A stretch of 64,000 nucleotides of DNA, taken from NCBI GenBank assembly GCA_025766275.1, contig JAFKAC010000003.1:806001-870000 (forward strand), in the 5' to 3' direction. The notes under the pieces are model-generated. The model saw only the letters and a list, made by a program, of their open reading frames with translations. It had not been told where the DNA came from and did not search any database. Source of the stretch: Lactarius indigo. Lineage: Eukaryota; Basidiomycota; Agaricomycetes; Russulales; Russulaceae. Numbering within the stretch: position 1 is the stretch's first letter; each line of letters begins with the position of its first letter. Shown piece after piece: positions 42,109 through 54,021 of this stretch. Position numbers and translations under genes: made by a program.

Positions 42109-43935
42109 TCAGCTCATACCGCCGACCCAAGGCACAGCACTCTGGGCACCAATAGTCGCACCGGCGCCAAAACTATCCGGACCTTGGGCGAAGCACCATT
42201 CGCGAATCAAAGTCGCATAAGAGTCACCTGGTACCCCTCCGACTCTCGGCGAGAACGGCTCGCGAATTGGAGAAAATGGTCCTTGCTGCCTTGGCGGTGG
42301 AGAAGGAGTCGGGCTTACAGGGGACGCGCGGAGTATTGTTGCCGGTGAAGGTGATGAAATCCTCAGGGAAAGCTGGGGGCGCGAGTCAGGGCAGGTTTCA
42401 GCATTGTCACCATCTTCGGAGCCCGTCGCGAAGCCCTCGTCGACCTCATCCTTATCGGAAATGAGTTCCTTCTTCTGCAAAGTCGGCGTTTCAGGAGGCG
42501 TTAAAGTGGCGGATTGTCCACCAAATACGACACGCGAAGTTTCAGACGAGGATGGCGGTCGAGGTGTACCAAGGGGGGATGGAGTACGTGGAAGAGTAGC
42601 AGGGGCAGCATAGTGACGGAGATTGAGGCGAAGACCCGGATTGGCTGTCACAGGGACAGGTGAAGAGACAGAACGCGATATAATCGGTGACCGCTGTGGA
42701 GGCGAAAAGGTCGGCCTGGGCTCTTCGTGTGCAGCGACGCGCGACGTCAAAGGAGAGGGCGGACAGACACTCAGGAGGAAAGGGGCAGCGGAGGATACGG
42801 TAGCACCGCGTTTGCGCTCTGGTTGTACCGGAGCGGAATGCGGGCGAAAGGTAATTCGATAATTCTCGCCAGAGTTATTGTCCCACCATTCACCAGCACC
42901 AGGTGCGGAGTAGCGTACAACGAGGAAGAGGGTGCGTTGCCGAAGATGCGCTTCATAATCTTCAAGTTTGATCGCGAAGTTGAAACGATCCCAGTTTGAC
43001 TCTGGTAATGAGCCGATGAGATCACCAATTGTCTTGCCTTGGTTGGTCCCCACGAGTGTCTCAAGGGCGCTAACGGGACCAGAATACGTCGCGAGCACTT
43101 CCGACACGGTCGTCCATTCGTCAAGAGTGAACCGGACACCGACACTCTTTTCAAAGGCGATGTTACGGACAATAATAGTACCGCGCAGAACTGGGGGACG
43201 CGCTGGAGGAAGGGCGACCGACTCGAGGTACACATTCGCGTAAGGGGAAGGGTTACAAGCCGGAATGGTAGAACAAGTGGCAATCTCTGAGAGGGCAGAA
43301 GAGCCAGGTGAGGTGAAGTTTTGAGAGACGTGAGGGAAAGGATAGGCGGAATGCTCGGTCTCAGTCTCGGTCTCAGTGTCAGAAGTGGGTTTTGAAACGG
43401 AAGCGGGTTTTCCTGTACGGCGGAAAAGACGAACGGACTCTAAACCTTCGTCTTTTTCCTTGAAATGAACATTTTTTGCGCCGAAGACTGGAGTGGAGGG
43501 CATGGACTGTGCACGGGCATGACGAGCTCCAGAGGCCGCCATGTCATCAGCGATAGAGGACGAAGAAGCCGACTTGAGAGATGGCTTGAGTGGCCTGCCA
43601 TTAGCGAGAACTACGCTGGTGGACGATGTGGTGCGCTGAATGGGAGGACTGGGGGATTTGGCAGAGGTGCCCACAGTCGGGGTAGCGGGTGAGGTAGTTG
43701 GGAAAGGTACGGAAGTGGGATTCAACCGTTGGCGGGGAGGAGATGGGGACGATGCGCTAAGGGGAGGGGTGGGGGGTGGAGAAGGCTCCTGTTGGTCTGG
43801 GTCATCGTCACTTGGGATGTGGAAGAGTGATTTTTTGGAGTTGGATGCCTTGGGAAGGGAAGTGATAGGTGCGAAAGCACCAGGGCCGCGCTCGTTTGAG
43901 AAAGTGACAGGGGAGCGGGAGGCAACGTAGGGCAT
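42109..43935 (-). CDS. Protein phosphatase 1 regulatory subunit with CBM21 (GAC1/PIG1 type)
   Basis: A single open exon of 608 aa. The first 150 residues are Ser/Pro/Thr-rich and disordered. KNVHFKEKDEGLESVRLF at 154-171 fits the RVxF-type docking site ([KR]-x-V-x-F) by which such subunits hold the PP1 catalytic chain. The CBM21 domain spans about 247-363: LRGTIIVRNIAFEKSVGVRF, DEWTTVSEVLATY, DRFNFAIKL, LFLVVRYSAPGAGEWWDNNS, NYRITFRP. It binds glycogen and brings PP1 to glycogen synthase and phosphorylase. The C-terminus is again disordered and rich in SPxP sites. The intronless structure is unusual among its neighbours. GAC1 and PIG1 cannot be told apart from sequence alone. Confidence 0.9.
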   Translation of the reverse strand: MPYVASRSPVTFSNERGPGAFAPITSLPKASNSKKSLFHIPSDDDPDQQEPSPPPTPPLSASSPSPPRQRLNPTSVPFPTTSPATPTVGTSAKSPSPPIQRTTSSTSVVLANGRPLKPSLKSASSSSIADDMAASGARHARAQSMPSTPVFGAKNVHFKEKDEGLESVRLFRRTGKPASVSKPTSDTETETETEHSAYPFPHVSQNFTSPGSSALSEIATCSTIPACNPSPYANVYLESVALPPARPPVLRGTIIVRNIAFEKSVGVRFTLDEWTTVSEVLATYSGPVSALETLVGTNQGKTIGDLIGSLPESNWDRFNFAIKLEDYEAHLRQRTLFLVVRYSAPGAGEWWDNNSGENYRITFRPHSAPVQPERKRGATVSSAAPFLLSVCPPSPLTSRVAAHEEPRPTFSPPQRSPIISRSVSSPVPVTANPGLRLNLRHYAAPATLPRTPSPLGTPRPPSSSETSRVVFGGQSATLTPPETPTLQKKELISDKDEVDEGFATGSEDGDNAETCPDSRPQLSLRISSPSPATILRASPVSPTPSPPPRQQGPFSPIREPFSPRVGGVPGDSYATLIREWCFAQGPDSFGAGATIGAQSAVPWVGGMS

Positions 43936-46900
43936 TCAGATAGAGGAATGGGACATTGGCTGAGAAAGAGAGAAAGGAGGTGGCGGAGCGAACGAGCGGT
44001 TTATCATATCTGCACTCAGTCCCTTGGTTGTCCCGTGTCCCGTCCCGTGGTCGTGGTCCCTGTCCCCGTCTCATCGGCAACGCCCAACACTCCTCACTGA
44101 CGTCATAGCATATATCTTCAACTTGAAACCCCCCGCTACACACGACCTTGCTCCCTTACACCACTCTAAACACCCGCCCCACACCTTCCCTCTTCTTCTT
44201 TCCCCGCCTACTGTATTCCCCCCAGGTCCTTTTCCCTCTTCGTTCTTCTGTTCTACCCTGCACAACTGTAACCGCTCGCCTCACGCGGGCGCCTCCGAAT
44301 ATCGAATCGAATGGGCCTGGCCAGGCCCCAGACCAATCTCCCATCACTTTTTCTGCTCCACATACATTTTCACTCCGTGCCTTCCCAGGCTCATTACGTT
44401 TCCTCTTTCTTCCTTCCTTTTTTTTTTCTTCTTCCGGATGCGACTCGCCTTTCCATTTCAGTCGGCGCTTAGCCACCGATCCCACCTAATTCATAACCGG
44501 GCATCTTTATCCATTTCTCCTCTCAATCTGGTGATTACCACTCACCCTTTTTTTTGCAAAAGTAGAACATGTGTAACACCATCTGGTTAATTTCCAATGC
44601 CCTAATCAAGATCACCACCATCCAAGATTGAAATCAAAGATGAGTTTTTGGTGCTTCTTTTTCGTCTGTCCCTCTTTGTTCTCTCCTCGACGACATATCC
44701 TCCCCCATCCCATCCCTCAAGTACGACCCCCCAACTCTCTGTCTCGTGTGAGGTATATCCTATTCCGTTCTCACCGCATCTCTTTCCGAATTCGCCAACA
44801 TTGTAGCCTGCGAAGGCCTTGAAGCGTGCCCTAGATAGAAGAACTTCTTATCTTTTGTCTTCTGCCTTTCATGCCACCCGAACACTCAATCGCGCAATCT
44901 ACCTCGCCAACCCTGAAACTTACGAAGACCCGGAGAACCATTTATCTATTTGCTCAACCATCCCGGTTTCCGACGTGTTCGCTTGTCATCCACGTAGACT
45001 ATCTTGGGCTGCCTCCAGGTTCCTTTCTCCCTCTCTCCCTCTTGTTGCATCTCCCGCATTCGTGGTGTGCAGTGTTGTATTACTTTGATAAATCGGATTA
45101 TGCTTGGAGTACGGCTAGAAGATATTCCACCTGATGCAGCACCGTTTGATACTTTCCTCTGTCAATGCTTGCAAGCCCAAGCCGGTCCCCGCGGCATCTT
45201 CTTAGATTGTCCTCTGGCCCCAGTTTAACCTTATCCGTCATCACCCCTCCAAATCTCAACCGATATCGCTTAATGTGGGTCGGATGGTTCCGAGGACCTC
45301 CCTGCTGTACCTCTTCTGCGCCGTTACATTGTTGTTATCCGTGTCAACTCTCCTTTGCTGTCGATGTCCCTGCCAACCTTGATAGCTGACTGTCACGTCC
45401 TCGTCGTAATCGGACTTCCCTACTAACGTAATAATACATTAATTCTCATCGCTGGCGCAACGACGCGATCAGCTTCAGTGCGCGATTGGCGTGCCAGCGA
45501 TGCACCTTTTGACCTCTTTCCTGACATTATTCATTCCTGCACAAACCAGATGGTATCCTCTATCAACTAACTCTGATGGCCTACACTATACCAGGCCTGG
45601 ACACGTATCCTGAACCACCACCTCATCAAGAGATTGTAGCCACAGTCACCGACACACGTTCGACGTGGAGATATCGCGAACGTGTCCACGTTAGCCGCAT
45701 TAGATCCTCACTCCGGCAAATTGACGGTCGCCCTAGCGCCCGATGCCATATGCTTACGACAAAGACTAATGAACAAAATACTGTACAGGGCAGACGAGGC
45801 AAAATCGCGTTGAAACGCAGAGTAAGGTATGCGTACTTTTATGATTGGTCCAACCTTTATACAACGTGTTACTCTTAGCACAAATCTTTGGTTTGAGAAG
45901 GCATTGTGCACGTATACCTTCTAGGTGTGATATTATCTCGCTGGGCGACAATCACCATCACTGGTCTATCAATTTGCCAGCGCAGCTCTTATCCATGTTT
46001 TTCCTCAATCAGACAATGCTCCCAACCCGAACGCAGCCCCCTTTAGCCTTCAAACCAGACCACAATCCTTAGCCAGACCAATAACATAATCTTGCCACGT
46101 TCCAGCAATTTCGTCCGGCCTCATTCCTGGTGGAAGCGCTCGTCGAGAGCAACCTAATCTCACAAGCCAAGAACCGCTTCTTCCCCTGTCCCGGACTATT
46201 GCCGTCGTCGTAATCTGTATGCGGTAGCTAACTTGCGAAGTATGATCATGGGAGCTGAGTTATAGGTGGAACATGAGTTTAGGCGCCGCCTCAGCTCGAT
46301 CGTCCCACTCTTGGCGTAATTCTCTCCCTCCTTTGACTGTCTTGATTGTCTTGCGCAGGCGCGGCAGCGGTTAGGAATGGACAGAAGCGAAAAAAGAAAT
46401 ACGAAATACGCCTCGCTGGTCCACTGGTCCGGAGTTCTAGGAAGCTGCTGAGGCGGAGTACGACACGTAAGCATCTTCGACTTTTACACACAATGACTGC
46501 CGTAAAAGACATAAAGTACCTCCCCTCTTGTCTTCAGTAAAAGGAACTTTATGTCCATGAGCAGTTCGCCCTCGCATATAACTATCATAATGGCTATTTT
46601 CGTACGAAAAAACTCTAAAGTCGGGCTTACAATATCTACCTTAGGTACATCCGGTTGCGCTCACGTGATACGACGTTGGCTTTTGGTGTTTGCTAAGGTC
46701 TTTCTTACAGGACCCACTCGTTCTTTACTAGGATGGCGTTATTATCTCATATTAGGGCATGCTCGACCCGACCTCTCGGAGTAATTTAGCCGGAGCCCGA
46801 CGGCTTTAGTCGTTCTAGAAGTTCAGAGAATCAGTATGCGGCGCTCCAAGCAGCTTCAGGCTTTGGAACCCGTGTCGGGCTCACGATTTTCATTTTTGCC

Positions 46901-49900
46901 AGTGGTTTCGGCCATCAATAGCCCTCACTGAAACGCGATGGGGCTAGACCGTTGGTATGTTCGCCCCATATGCCTCGATCAAATTCGCTCCGCTTGGCAC
47001 ATTCTTTTGAGAATTTCATCTCGAGCTGTGATCGAATAGGAAATGCGGGGGTTTCGAAGGGCGGACCTAAGAGTGTCCTGTCTGTCCTGCATTCGCAAAA
47101 TGAGGAGGACCAGGGGGGGTACGATCGGCTCGGCTCTGAACAGTTCTGAGCCGTTTTAGTGAATGGCTACCGGAATTCAGATCTCGTCTCTCACGTCGCC
47201 GACTTGGCGATTACCTATGCCAAATTTAGTGTAAGGCAGACTTGCATGTCGTTCGTTGACCTCTCTACTCGACATCTGGAGCGCTTGAGGACGAGGGGGA
47301 GCAGGAGGATGATGAGGGAGGCGAGCTGGACTCCTTGTTTTACAGATACGTCGTCTTCTCTTCTTTTTCCAGCCCAAATACACGGGTTTTCTTTTTTGCT
47401 GATCTTCCGCGGCTTGTGCAAGCAGCATGCCTTCCTGTCCTTGCGTTTCTGGCACCCTTGACGCAGGACACCACTTGATCGCGTGACCCACAGACTACCA
47501 CTCGTGTACCACTTCGGCGCCAAGTTCCCCATGCCTGTCACTGAGTGTCAGCTTTCGGGAATGGTTCTAGGATTATGCGGACAGCTGTAGGTCATTACAA
47601 TGCCGTCTTACAGTATCCTACCCCGCGCAAGTTAACTGCAACTATCCGCTTAGTGTTCCATAGTGACCACTTTCGGGACATAGTTGATTCCGATTCTCGA
47701 GAACAAGCGTGAGGTGACACAGTAATTCAGGGCGTTCTGTCAGCCAGGTCTTCCTTTCGGCCGAGGGCTGAGCGTTGACGCTGCAGCTCACAGTGAGAGA
47801 CTGGTGACGTCGCCGAGAATCAAAATGACCTACCTCTGACAGCGCTTCGCTCGCGCCTGTCTCACAAGCATCGTCGCCATCACACGACCTCCCCAAAGGG
47901 ATCTAAGTTTGTTTTGCTTTTTCGTGCGATCGTCGTCGGTTGAACATCCCAGCTGACTCACCGGCGACCGTACACCCGACGTGCCTTGTAACTTCCCCAG
48001 CGCGGCAATCCGAATCTCCAAATTGGCCACACCGACTGCTTGGTCACGAGGACCCCGCCAGCCGAGAATGACGTCGTTGCATGCAACAATTCACCTTCTG
48101 ACCTCCAGCATTGGAGGCGCCGACGGCGTCAGGATATCGTGCTGCACACACGCTTTGGTCCCGTGGCCTGCATATAGTGCACCGGCATTGCCAAATACAG
48201 TACCCCAATATTTCTGCTCGAGCGCGCGGTGGCGTCCCTCCCGATCGTTCTCTGCTTGTGGTCCATGACCTCAGTGTGTGAAAGCGCTTGGTTTGCCAAG
48301 AAATCGAACGATTTTCGCTATTTTTTCACAGGGAAAACAACAGAATGCCGCTCCTGGCATCGCTGTCAGTCATCGTTCTTGGACTTAAGTGGGGCCGATT
48401 TACTGTTGCTTCATTGCAGTCGTGCCTGGGTGCTACGAGCGAAAGCCTGAGCCCCGCGACGAAACGCGACGTCATAGGAGTCTTGTGACTACATAGCACC
48501 TTCGCGTCGGCTGTGATGCGCCGTCGGAGGCGACTTATGGCCTTGATGTACACGTACAAGGCGCGTTCCCACCTCGAGAACCTTCATCAGAAACGTTCGG
48601 CTGCAGTAATGCCGACTCAAGTCGCAGCATTACGTCCAACGTTCGGGTCATCCATTGCTCGTGTCCTTCCTCGAGGAGGCACATGATTTGGTCTCTGTTC
48701 GTTTCGAACCCCGTGTTTTCCTGGTAGAAGTGCATTGTCTTTTCGTCGCCGCCTGTCGCCTGTCGCACAAATTGGTAATGGAAAAAGATCGTTCAATTAT
48801 TTCCCTCTGATGCGCCTGTCGGTGGTCACGGTTACAGCGAGCACAAGCGAGATCTAATGTGAACAATGACGTCGACTTACGGAATACACGCGGGCGCTTT
48901 GGGGGAGGAGGTCCCTTCTCTTTCCCATGTGGGAAGGACCCTGGCGGTCTTTCTCCATCTTGGCGACGTCATGTAATTTTCTCGAAGAATACCCCCTTTT
49001 GCCCCAAGGAGTCGAGGCCTCCTCTCAATTCTCCCCCCGCCCCCACATTACTGAGCGAGCGGGCGGGGGCGGGCGAACGGTGCAGTCGTTTGTCTCGCAC
49101 ACGACCGTACCTCCTGTGGCGACAATCTTGCGCCTCGACTATTTTCGTTTCGATACGCTCAAACGCCGCGCCGCAGTTACGCGCCTTCTTTGTTTACAAT
49201 GCATCAAAAGACCTGCTGCCACGCCCTGGATGCGTTGCGGTCCCGCTAGTCCCAGACCACTCCAGGCAGGCCCATCCCGCGCTCAAAGCTGCGCGGCGCT
49301 CGGGATTTAGGAGATCGACTTGGGCCTGCCATACAGTAGTGATCGTCCCGCAACGACTGAAAAAAAGCGAACATGGTGGGTGAGTACACTAGAGGAGCCC
49401 GCGGGCAATCGCTTGGACAAAACGTGTGGCAAATGTGGCCAATGGCGAATTATTCGCCCTTCTCCTTCTACCCTGGAAGGTGCTGCCGGGTGTACACAGT
49501 TCTGATGATCACTCGAAGGGAGGGACGGTGGGACGGACCCACAAGTTCTAGCAAAAAAGAGAAAAGGAAACGCCGCATACGTCCAAGCCAACTATGGAAG
49601 GCATTTTCAGTTCGCCGGCCGGTAGAACCGCTTATCGTTGGCTTTCGCTGACCCACAACATATGTCCGAGTCTCGTCCCCAGAAGAAGAGCGCAAGGTGT
49701 TTAGAGAGAAGTAGTTCGTCCTGTTCCGTTCTGTCGTGTTTCCGAGTCGTGTGGCTCCGATTCGAAGCCGAAACCGTTGATGTTGATAGCCCTTTTAGCC
49801 TGGATCGCTCCCTTTTTGCGCCCAGCCCACCTCGGAAGGAGAGGCCGTTCTTCAGTTGGGCCAAGGCATGTAAGAGAAGTCTCCGTTTTTGTCATATTGC

Positions 49901-51076
49901 AATTCGTGACCGTCCCTTTCACGAGATGGCCGTCAGGTCCATGGCCAGGAGGCTTGAAGCGGTGGTCTCGCACTTCTTCCCCCCAATTCAGACTCGGCCG
50001 TTGATACCCACCGAGAACAAAAGGACTCATCCCCGTCATCACCGTCACCGATAAGTCGGGCCAAAACGGCAGGACTAGTTCAGTTTTCGGCGAGGAGAAG
50101 CGCAGGAAGCAACAGCGGAGAGGACGAAACCATTTCGCATCTGCGGTTACTATACCCTGTTCGTTACTCATCGCGATTGGAATCTAGTGGGCTGACCCGC
50201 ACTCTTTGAGCTTACTTTATTTACAGCGACGATCTTTCATTCATATGGTACCCTGCTGAATCAGCGAAAGGCTGCAGCTTTTGGTAGAGCAAAGGATAAG
50301 CAAGCAGCGAGCCGGACGGGGTTTCGCTTAGGCTTGGTCTCGCCTTCGTCTCAGTGTTTGACACTCCGGCCCAGCTCCGAGTCGGAAACCTCGGCGCGAT
50401 TCTGGGGGTTTGGAGCGCGGTGTGATGACAGGGAGTCTATTTCTTGGTTCTAGTGACAAGTGGCGACGCCGGGTGCTGAGTACCAAACGATGACCATCGA
50501 CGCAGCTGGTCTCACGATGCCTTCGGACGGGGCGAATCGTGGCGCAGTCCCGAAGCCTGAACTGCTCGTGCCGTCTCCGATTCAATCGCGGCTGCGCCCG
50601 TAGTAGGAACCGGGTTGCGCAATAAAAAATCGCAGCCACTCCCAGCGTTTTGCTTATAGAAGTGTCCGCTATGTTCTTCTCACACGCCTCGGATATCTTG
50701 CTGCAAACCTCGGTCACCTGGTGGTTCCTAAAAAAACTCACATGTTTCGAGTGCGCTATCCAGAGTTGGCAATCCCGTTCCTCTGATGGCCACTAGGTTG
50801 GTCTAGTTCGAGTGGCCGGACATCAGAAGGTCCAGGGTGAGAAAATAGGTCACTATTGTTCTATGTCTTGGGAATGAGTGAGCTATACACATGACCTGAC
50901 TGTGTCCTACGTCATTCTCGCGTCCACACGAATGCCAAATAAACCAATGGATGCATACTAATATCATCGGCAAAGCGTTTGATGATCCACAAAGGAAGAG
51001 ACCAAATAAGATACGATGCGATTAAAATAGGGGACCGTGTTCCTAGGGGTATGATGATCTCGCTGCAACTACTGCC
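43936..51076. other. Seven-kilobase stretch without recognisable genes
   Basis: 43936-45400 is strongly C/T-rich on the plus strand and includes the promoter of the CBM21 gene. From 45500 to 51000 there are only short frames without conserved features. A small frame MAYTIPGLDTYPEPPPHQE at 45576 and another at 48859 are the longest starts but have no family resemblance and no supporting splice pattern. No LTR ends, inverted termini or RNA gene were found. It may hold decayed sequence or non-coding transcripts. Confidence 0.4.
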
Positions 51077-52678
51077 CTAAGGTTTGATGGACATCTCGAA
51101 CTCGCCAACAGGCGCGACTTCCACACTCTTCCGGTATAGCTCGAGTTCATCGATCACGTTCAGGAGTGCGTTGGTCTCCCAGCGTCCGTGTACAAAGCCG
51201 ACATAGAACATCGTCGTGCCAAGCCATGTGAAGACTGCACTTCCCAGCACGACAAATCGGGTTGCCTCAGGTGGGAAGCGGCCAGCACCAGCTATCAGAG
51301 AGATAAGCGCCCCGACGCTGAACCCAAAGACGAGCAAATGACGCTTGGCACGGGCGTGGGCGTGGCGATAGCACGTCACGAGCGACCTCAGAACGGTCGC
51401 TGCATCCGCCGGCGGTGAGCTTCGTAGAGACCCGAGTAGGTGTAAATGGGGTGGAGATAGCGAGCGGCGTCTGCGTCTGTGCAGTGATGTGTCCATCATC
51501 GGGCGTCGTGTGATTGGAACCGCCCCGCGGGAACTTGATATGGAGCGTTGCGGAAACCCCAAAATGATCCGAGTAAGAAAATGGAAGTCCTGGGACGGGG
51601 TCAGTAAGGAGGACACGTGCGTGCGTTGCAACGAGTGTGGGTAGTGGGGCGGCTGGTGCCAGCGGGGATACGGGATCGCCGAAGAGAATATAATCGAGGC
51701 GTTTTCCGCAGAACGTGCGTGCGTGCACGTCGAGGGACTTGCCAGCAGAGTAGGTGTTCAGTGGTGAGTCAGCTGTGACGCCATACACCTCAACAGCTTG
51801 AGTGGGAGATAGACTTGAGGTCGACTGCAGTGGAGGGCGAGGGTGCAGGATGTGTCACTCCCCAAGCATCGGAGAGGGAGGCATGGTCGCGGATGACGGC
51901 CATCGGGAGACTCGTGGGTACGCTGTTGAAATCTCCAGCCTAATTCTGTCGTGAGAACGTGCTCGGGGTATGAAAGTAGAAAGCTCCTACAGCTATCACG
52001 TAGCGACCAAGCTCGGCAGCTTGCTTCGCTAGTTTAGCGAATTCCCATGCATTCACCAATCTATGGGCGCGGTGATGTTCGGCTCCCCCCTCCCCCCCTT
52101 TAGCATACAGCTGATCGCCGTTTCAATGTCTTTGCTGCGTCGTGAGATTTTGCACGTACATGGGTATTGAAGACCTGAACTTGCCCAAGAGTTGGGTGTC
52201 TGATAATGACGCTTGCAGCTGCCTTGCCCACAAACCAGTCTCCGCCGAGAACGTCCAGGGGAGACCCATTCAGGGAATATGGGTGTATGGTAGCCGCGAC
52301 AATCGGAAACCTTGAGAATATGGCCAGACCTGCTCCGAGGGCACCGCTGCGGCGGAAATCGTTAGAGGTGCTGTTCGGAGGCGGTGCTTATACGGGTCAT
52401 CACCTGTAGAAGAACTTTGAGAAGGGTAGAGATTTCGAAAGGCGGGTCCGAACAATCTCATAGTCCGCGTACACCCAGAGTTCTTGCAGAGCCACAATAT
52501 CAAAGTCGGAGCTCTCGAGGAATCGGGCAATAGCCTGAATACGTTCGGACCTGCGCTTAGAGACATACTTGAGGCCCCTTAGTTGATGGTCAGGTCGTCC
52601 CGTTGTTCCATGTCGATATCCACTCACCAGCAAGTTGAGACTGAAGACCTCGATACGTGTTTCTACGGTGGTGGACAT
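51077..52678 (-). pseudogene. ISC1-type inositol phosphosphingolipid phospholipase C, frameshifted
   Basis: Exons 52678-52628, 52577-52404, 52346-52160, 52110-51991 and 51939-51077. They read IEVFSLN, LKYVSKRRSERIQAIARFLE, FDIVALQELWVYADYEIV, GALGAGLAIFSRFPIVAATI, AEHHRAHRLVNAWEFAKLAK, GDFNSVPTSLPMAVIRDHAS, LDYILFGDPVSP, SYSDHFGVSATL, and two C-terminal membrane segments (LLVFGFSVGALISLIAGAG, FVVLGSAVFTWLGTTMFYVG). This is the endonuclease/phosphatase fold that releases ceramide from inositol sphingolipids. Three single-base frame breaks are needed to read it: an extra base near 52633 before the CWG motif, a missing base near 51803, an extra base near 51410. Decay or assembly error are both possible. 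Confidence 0.8.
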
Positions 52679-52835
52679 GTCTTGACGACTTGGGACTCAG
52701 GAGACACGACCCACAGGGTGGGTAAGAGTCTGAGCACCGTAGCAGAGAGGCAGTCATGAAGCAGTCACGTGGCTTCACACGCATCCTCGACGCGTCTGAC
52801 TCAATTGCAACCTTTGGCAGTCTGTTTCCACCACC

Positions 52836-53416
52836 ATGGCCAACCTTACGAAAGAGGAGTGAGCACTCTTTCCATTAATTTGCGATCGTGCTACTGAAGT
52901 ATTATTTTTGGACTAGCATCGAGATCGCAACGCGCGCAGCGGACCATTTCACCCGTCTTTACTATTCTGCCTACGATTCATCAACGCGTGTTGATGATTT
53001 ACCGAATTTCTATCGTCCCAACTCGGCCGTAAGCTGGAACGGAAATCCTTATGAGGGATCGCAGGGCGTTCGCGATCTCATTGCGATAATGCCAAAGACC
53101 CAGCATGAGGTGCTGTCCTTTGATTGCCACCCGATCCCAGGTGGGTCCATCACAATAGCTCCGCTCTCCTTTAGGACATCTCATCCCCCTCGCAGGCAGT
53201 CAGCCACCGTCTCTTCTGATCACTGTCTCCGGAAATGTGACACACGGTGGAGGTCCTAATGCAAACCCTGCGTCGACTCCCAAGAAGAACATCGAGGGCC
53301 ATCCACGCGTTTTCAGCCAAACGTTTATGCTGGTCCCTGACACCACCGCGCCTCCGAAGGTTGGTGAGGTAGCCAAATATTACATTATTGCAGACACCAT
53401 GCGCTTCGTTGGTTGA
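52836..53416 (+). CDS. NTF2-related mRNA export factor (NXT1/p15)
   Basis: Three exons, 52836-52858, 52917-53140 and 53196-53416, 155 aa, the usual size. It reads MANLTKEDIEIATRAADHFT, LYYSAYDSSTRVDDLPNFYR, AVSWNGNPYEGSQGVRDLIA, PKTQHEVLSFDCHPIPG, LLITVSGNVTHGG, RVFSQTFMLVPD, KYYIIADTMRFVG. This is one NTF2-like fold. In fungi and animals it pairs with Mex67/NXF1 to carry mRNA through nuclear pores. An insertion GGGPNANPASTPKKNIEGHP before the RVFSQTF strand resembles the loop seen in fungal homologs. It diverges over 157 bp from the ISC1-type gene. Confidence 0.9.
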
Positions 53417-54021
53417 CACTCGTCTGTCCTCAAAGTACCGCCGGTCTGTCCCTCTGTTTTGTGTCTTGGGGTGTCAGGTTATTAACCTGGTATCACGCAC
53501 ACCGCCTCGTTCTGTCATGCATTCCAGGGGGGACGTCACATACGCCGGAGGCTTTTGTTTTGAACTTGTCAAGTTTCACCTTATCACGTTGCTCCTAGCT
53601 GCAGGAATTTACCCCTGCCCTTGCTGCTGCATGTCGGCCTGCGCTCGCATCGGGGCACGTTGTGCCCCTTGCGGCGCCCCACAATCAATGCGATCGATCG
53701 TAAGGGGCATGTTAGGATTCTTTTGCCGTCCGAGATTGTTGAATCCTCGACATTCTTGAAGTAATACATTGTCCCCTGACCGGACTGAATAGCTTGCTTA
53801 TCGCTTCTCTGGCGTGCAGTCCTGATACTCGCACATATACGTGTGTTTGAAACAGTATGAGCATACGTGACACCAGTTTACACTATAACGCAGCGCCTGA
53901 TAAAGAATATGACGGATCACTTCGATTGAAGTGACGCGGATGGACCTGCACCATCACACCCTTGATACTCGAGTATTGACAGGGGAGATGAGAAAACTAC
54001 GTATGGTGTTTGGTTCGAGAA
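53417..54021. other. Convergent 3' region between NXT1 and RIB7
   Basis: No coding features. It contains the 3' ends of two convergent genes. Confidence 0.5.

Noticed and set aside
44024..44590. 188-codon plus-strand frame
   Set aside because: C/T-rich low-complexity DNA upstream of the CBM21 gene, with no conserved residues or splice support.
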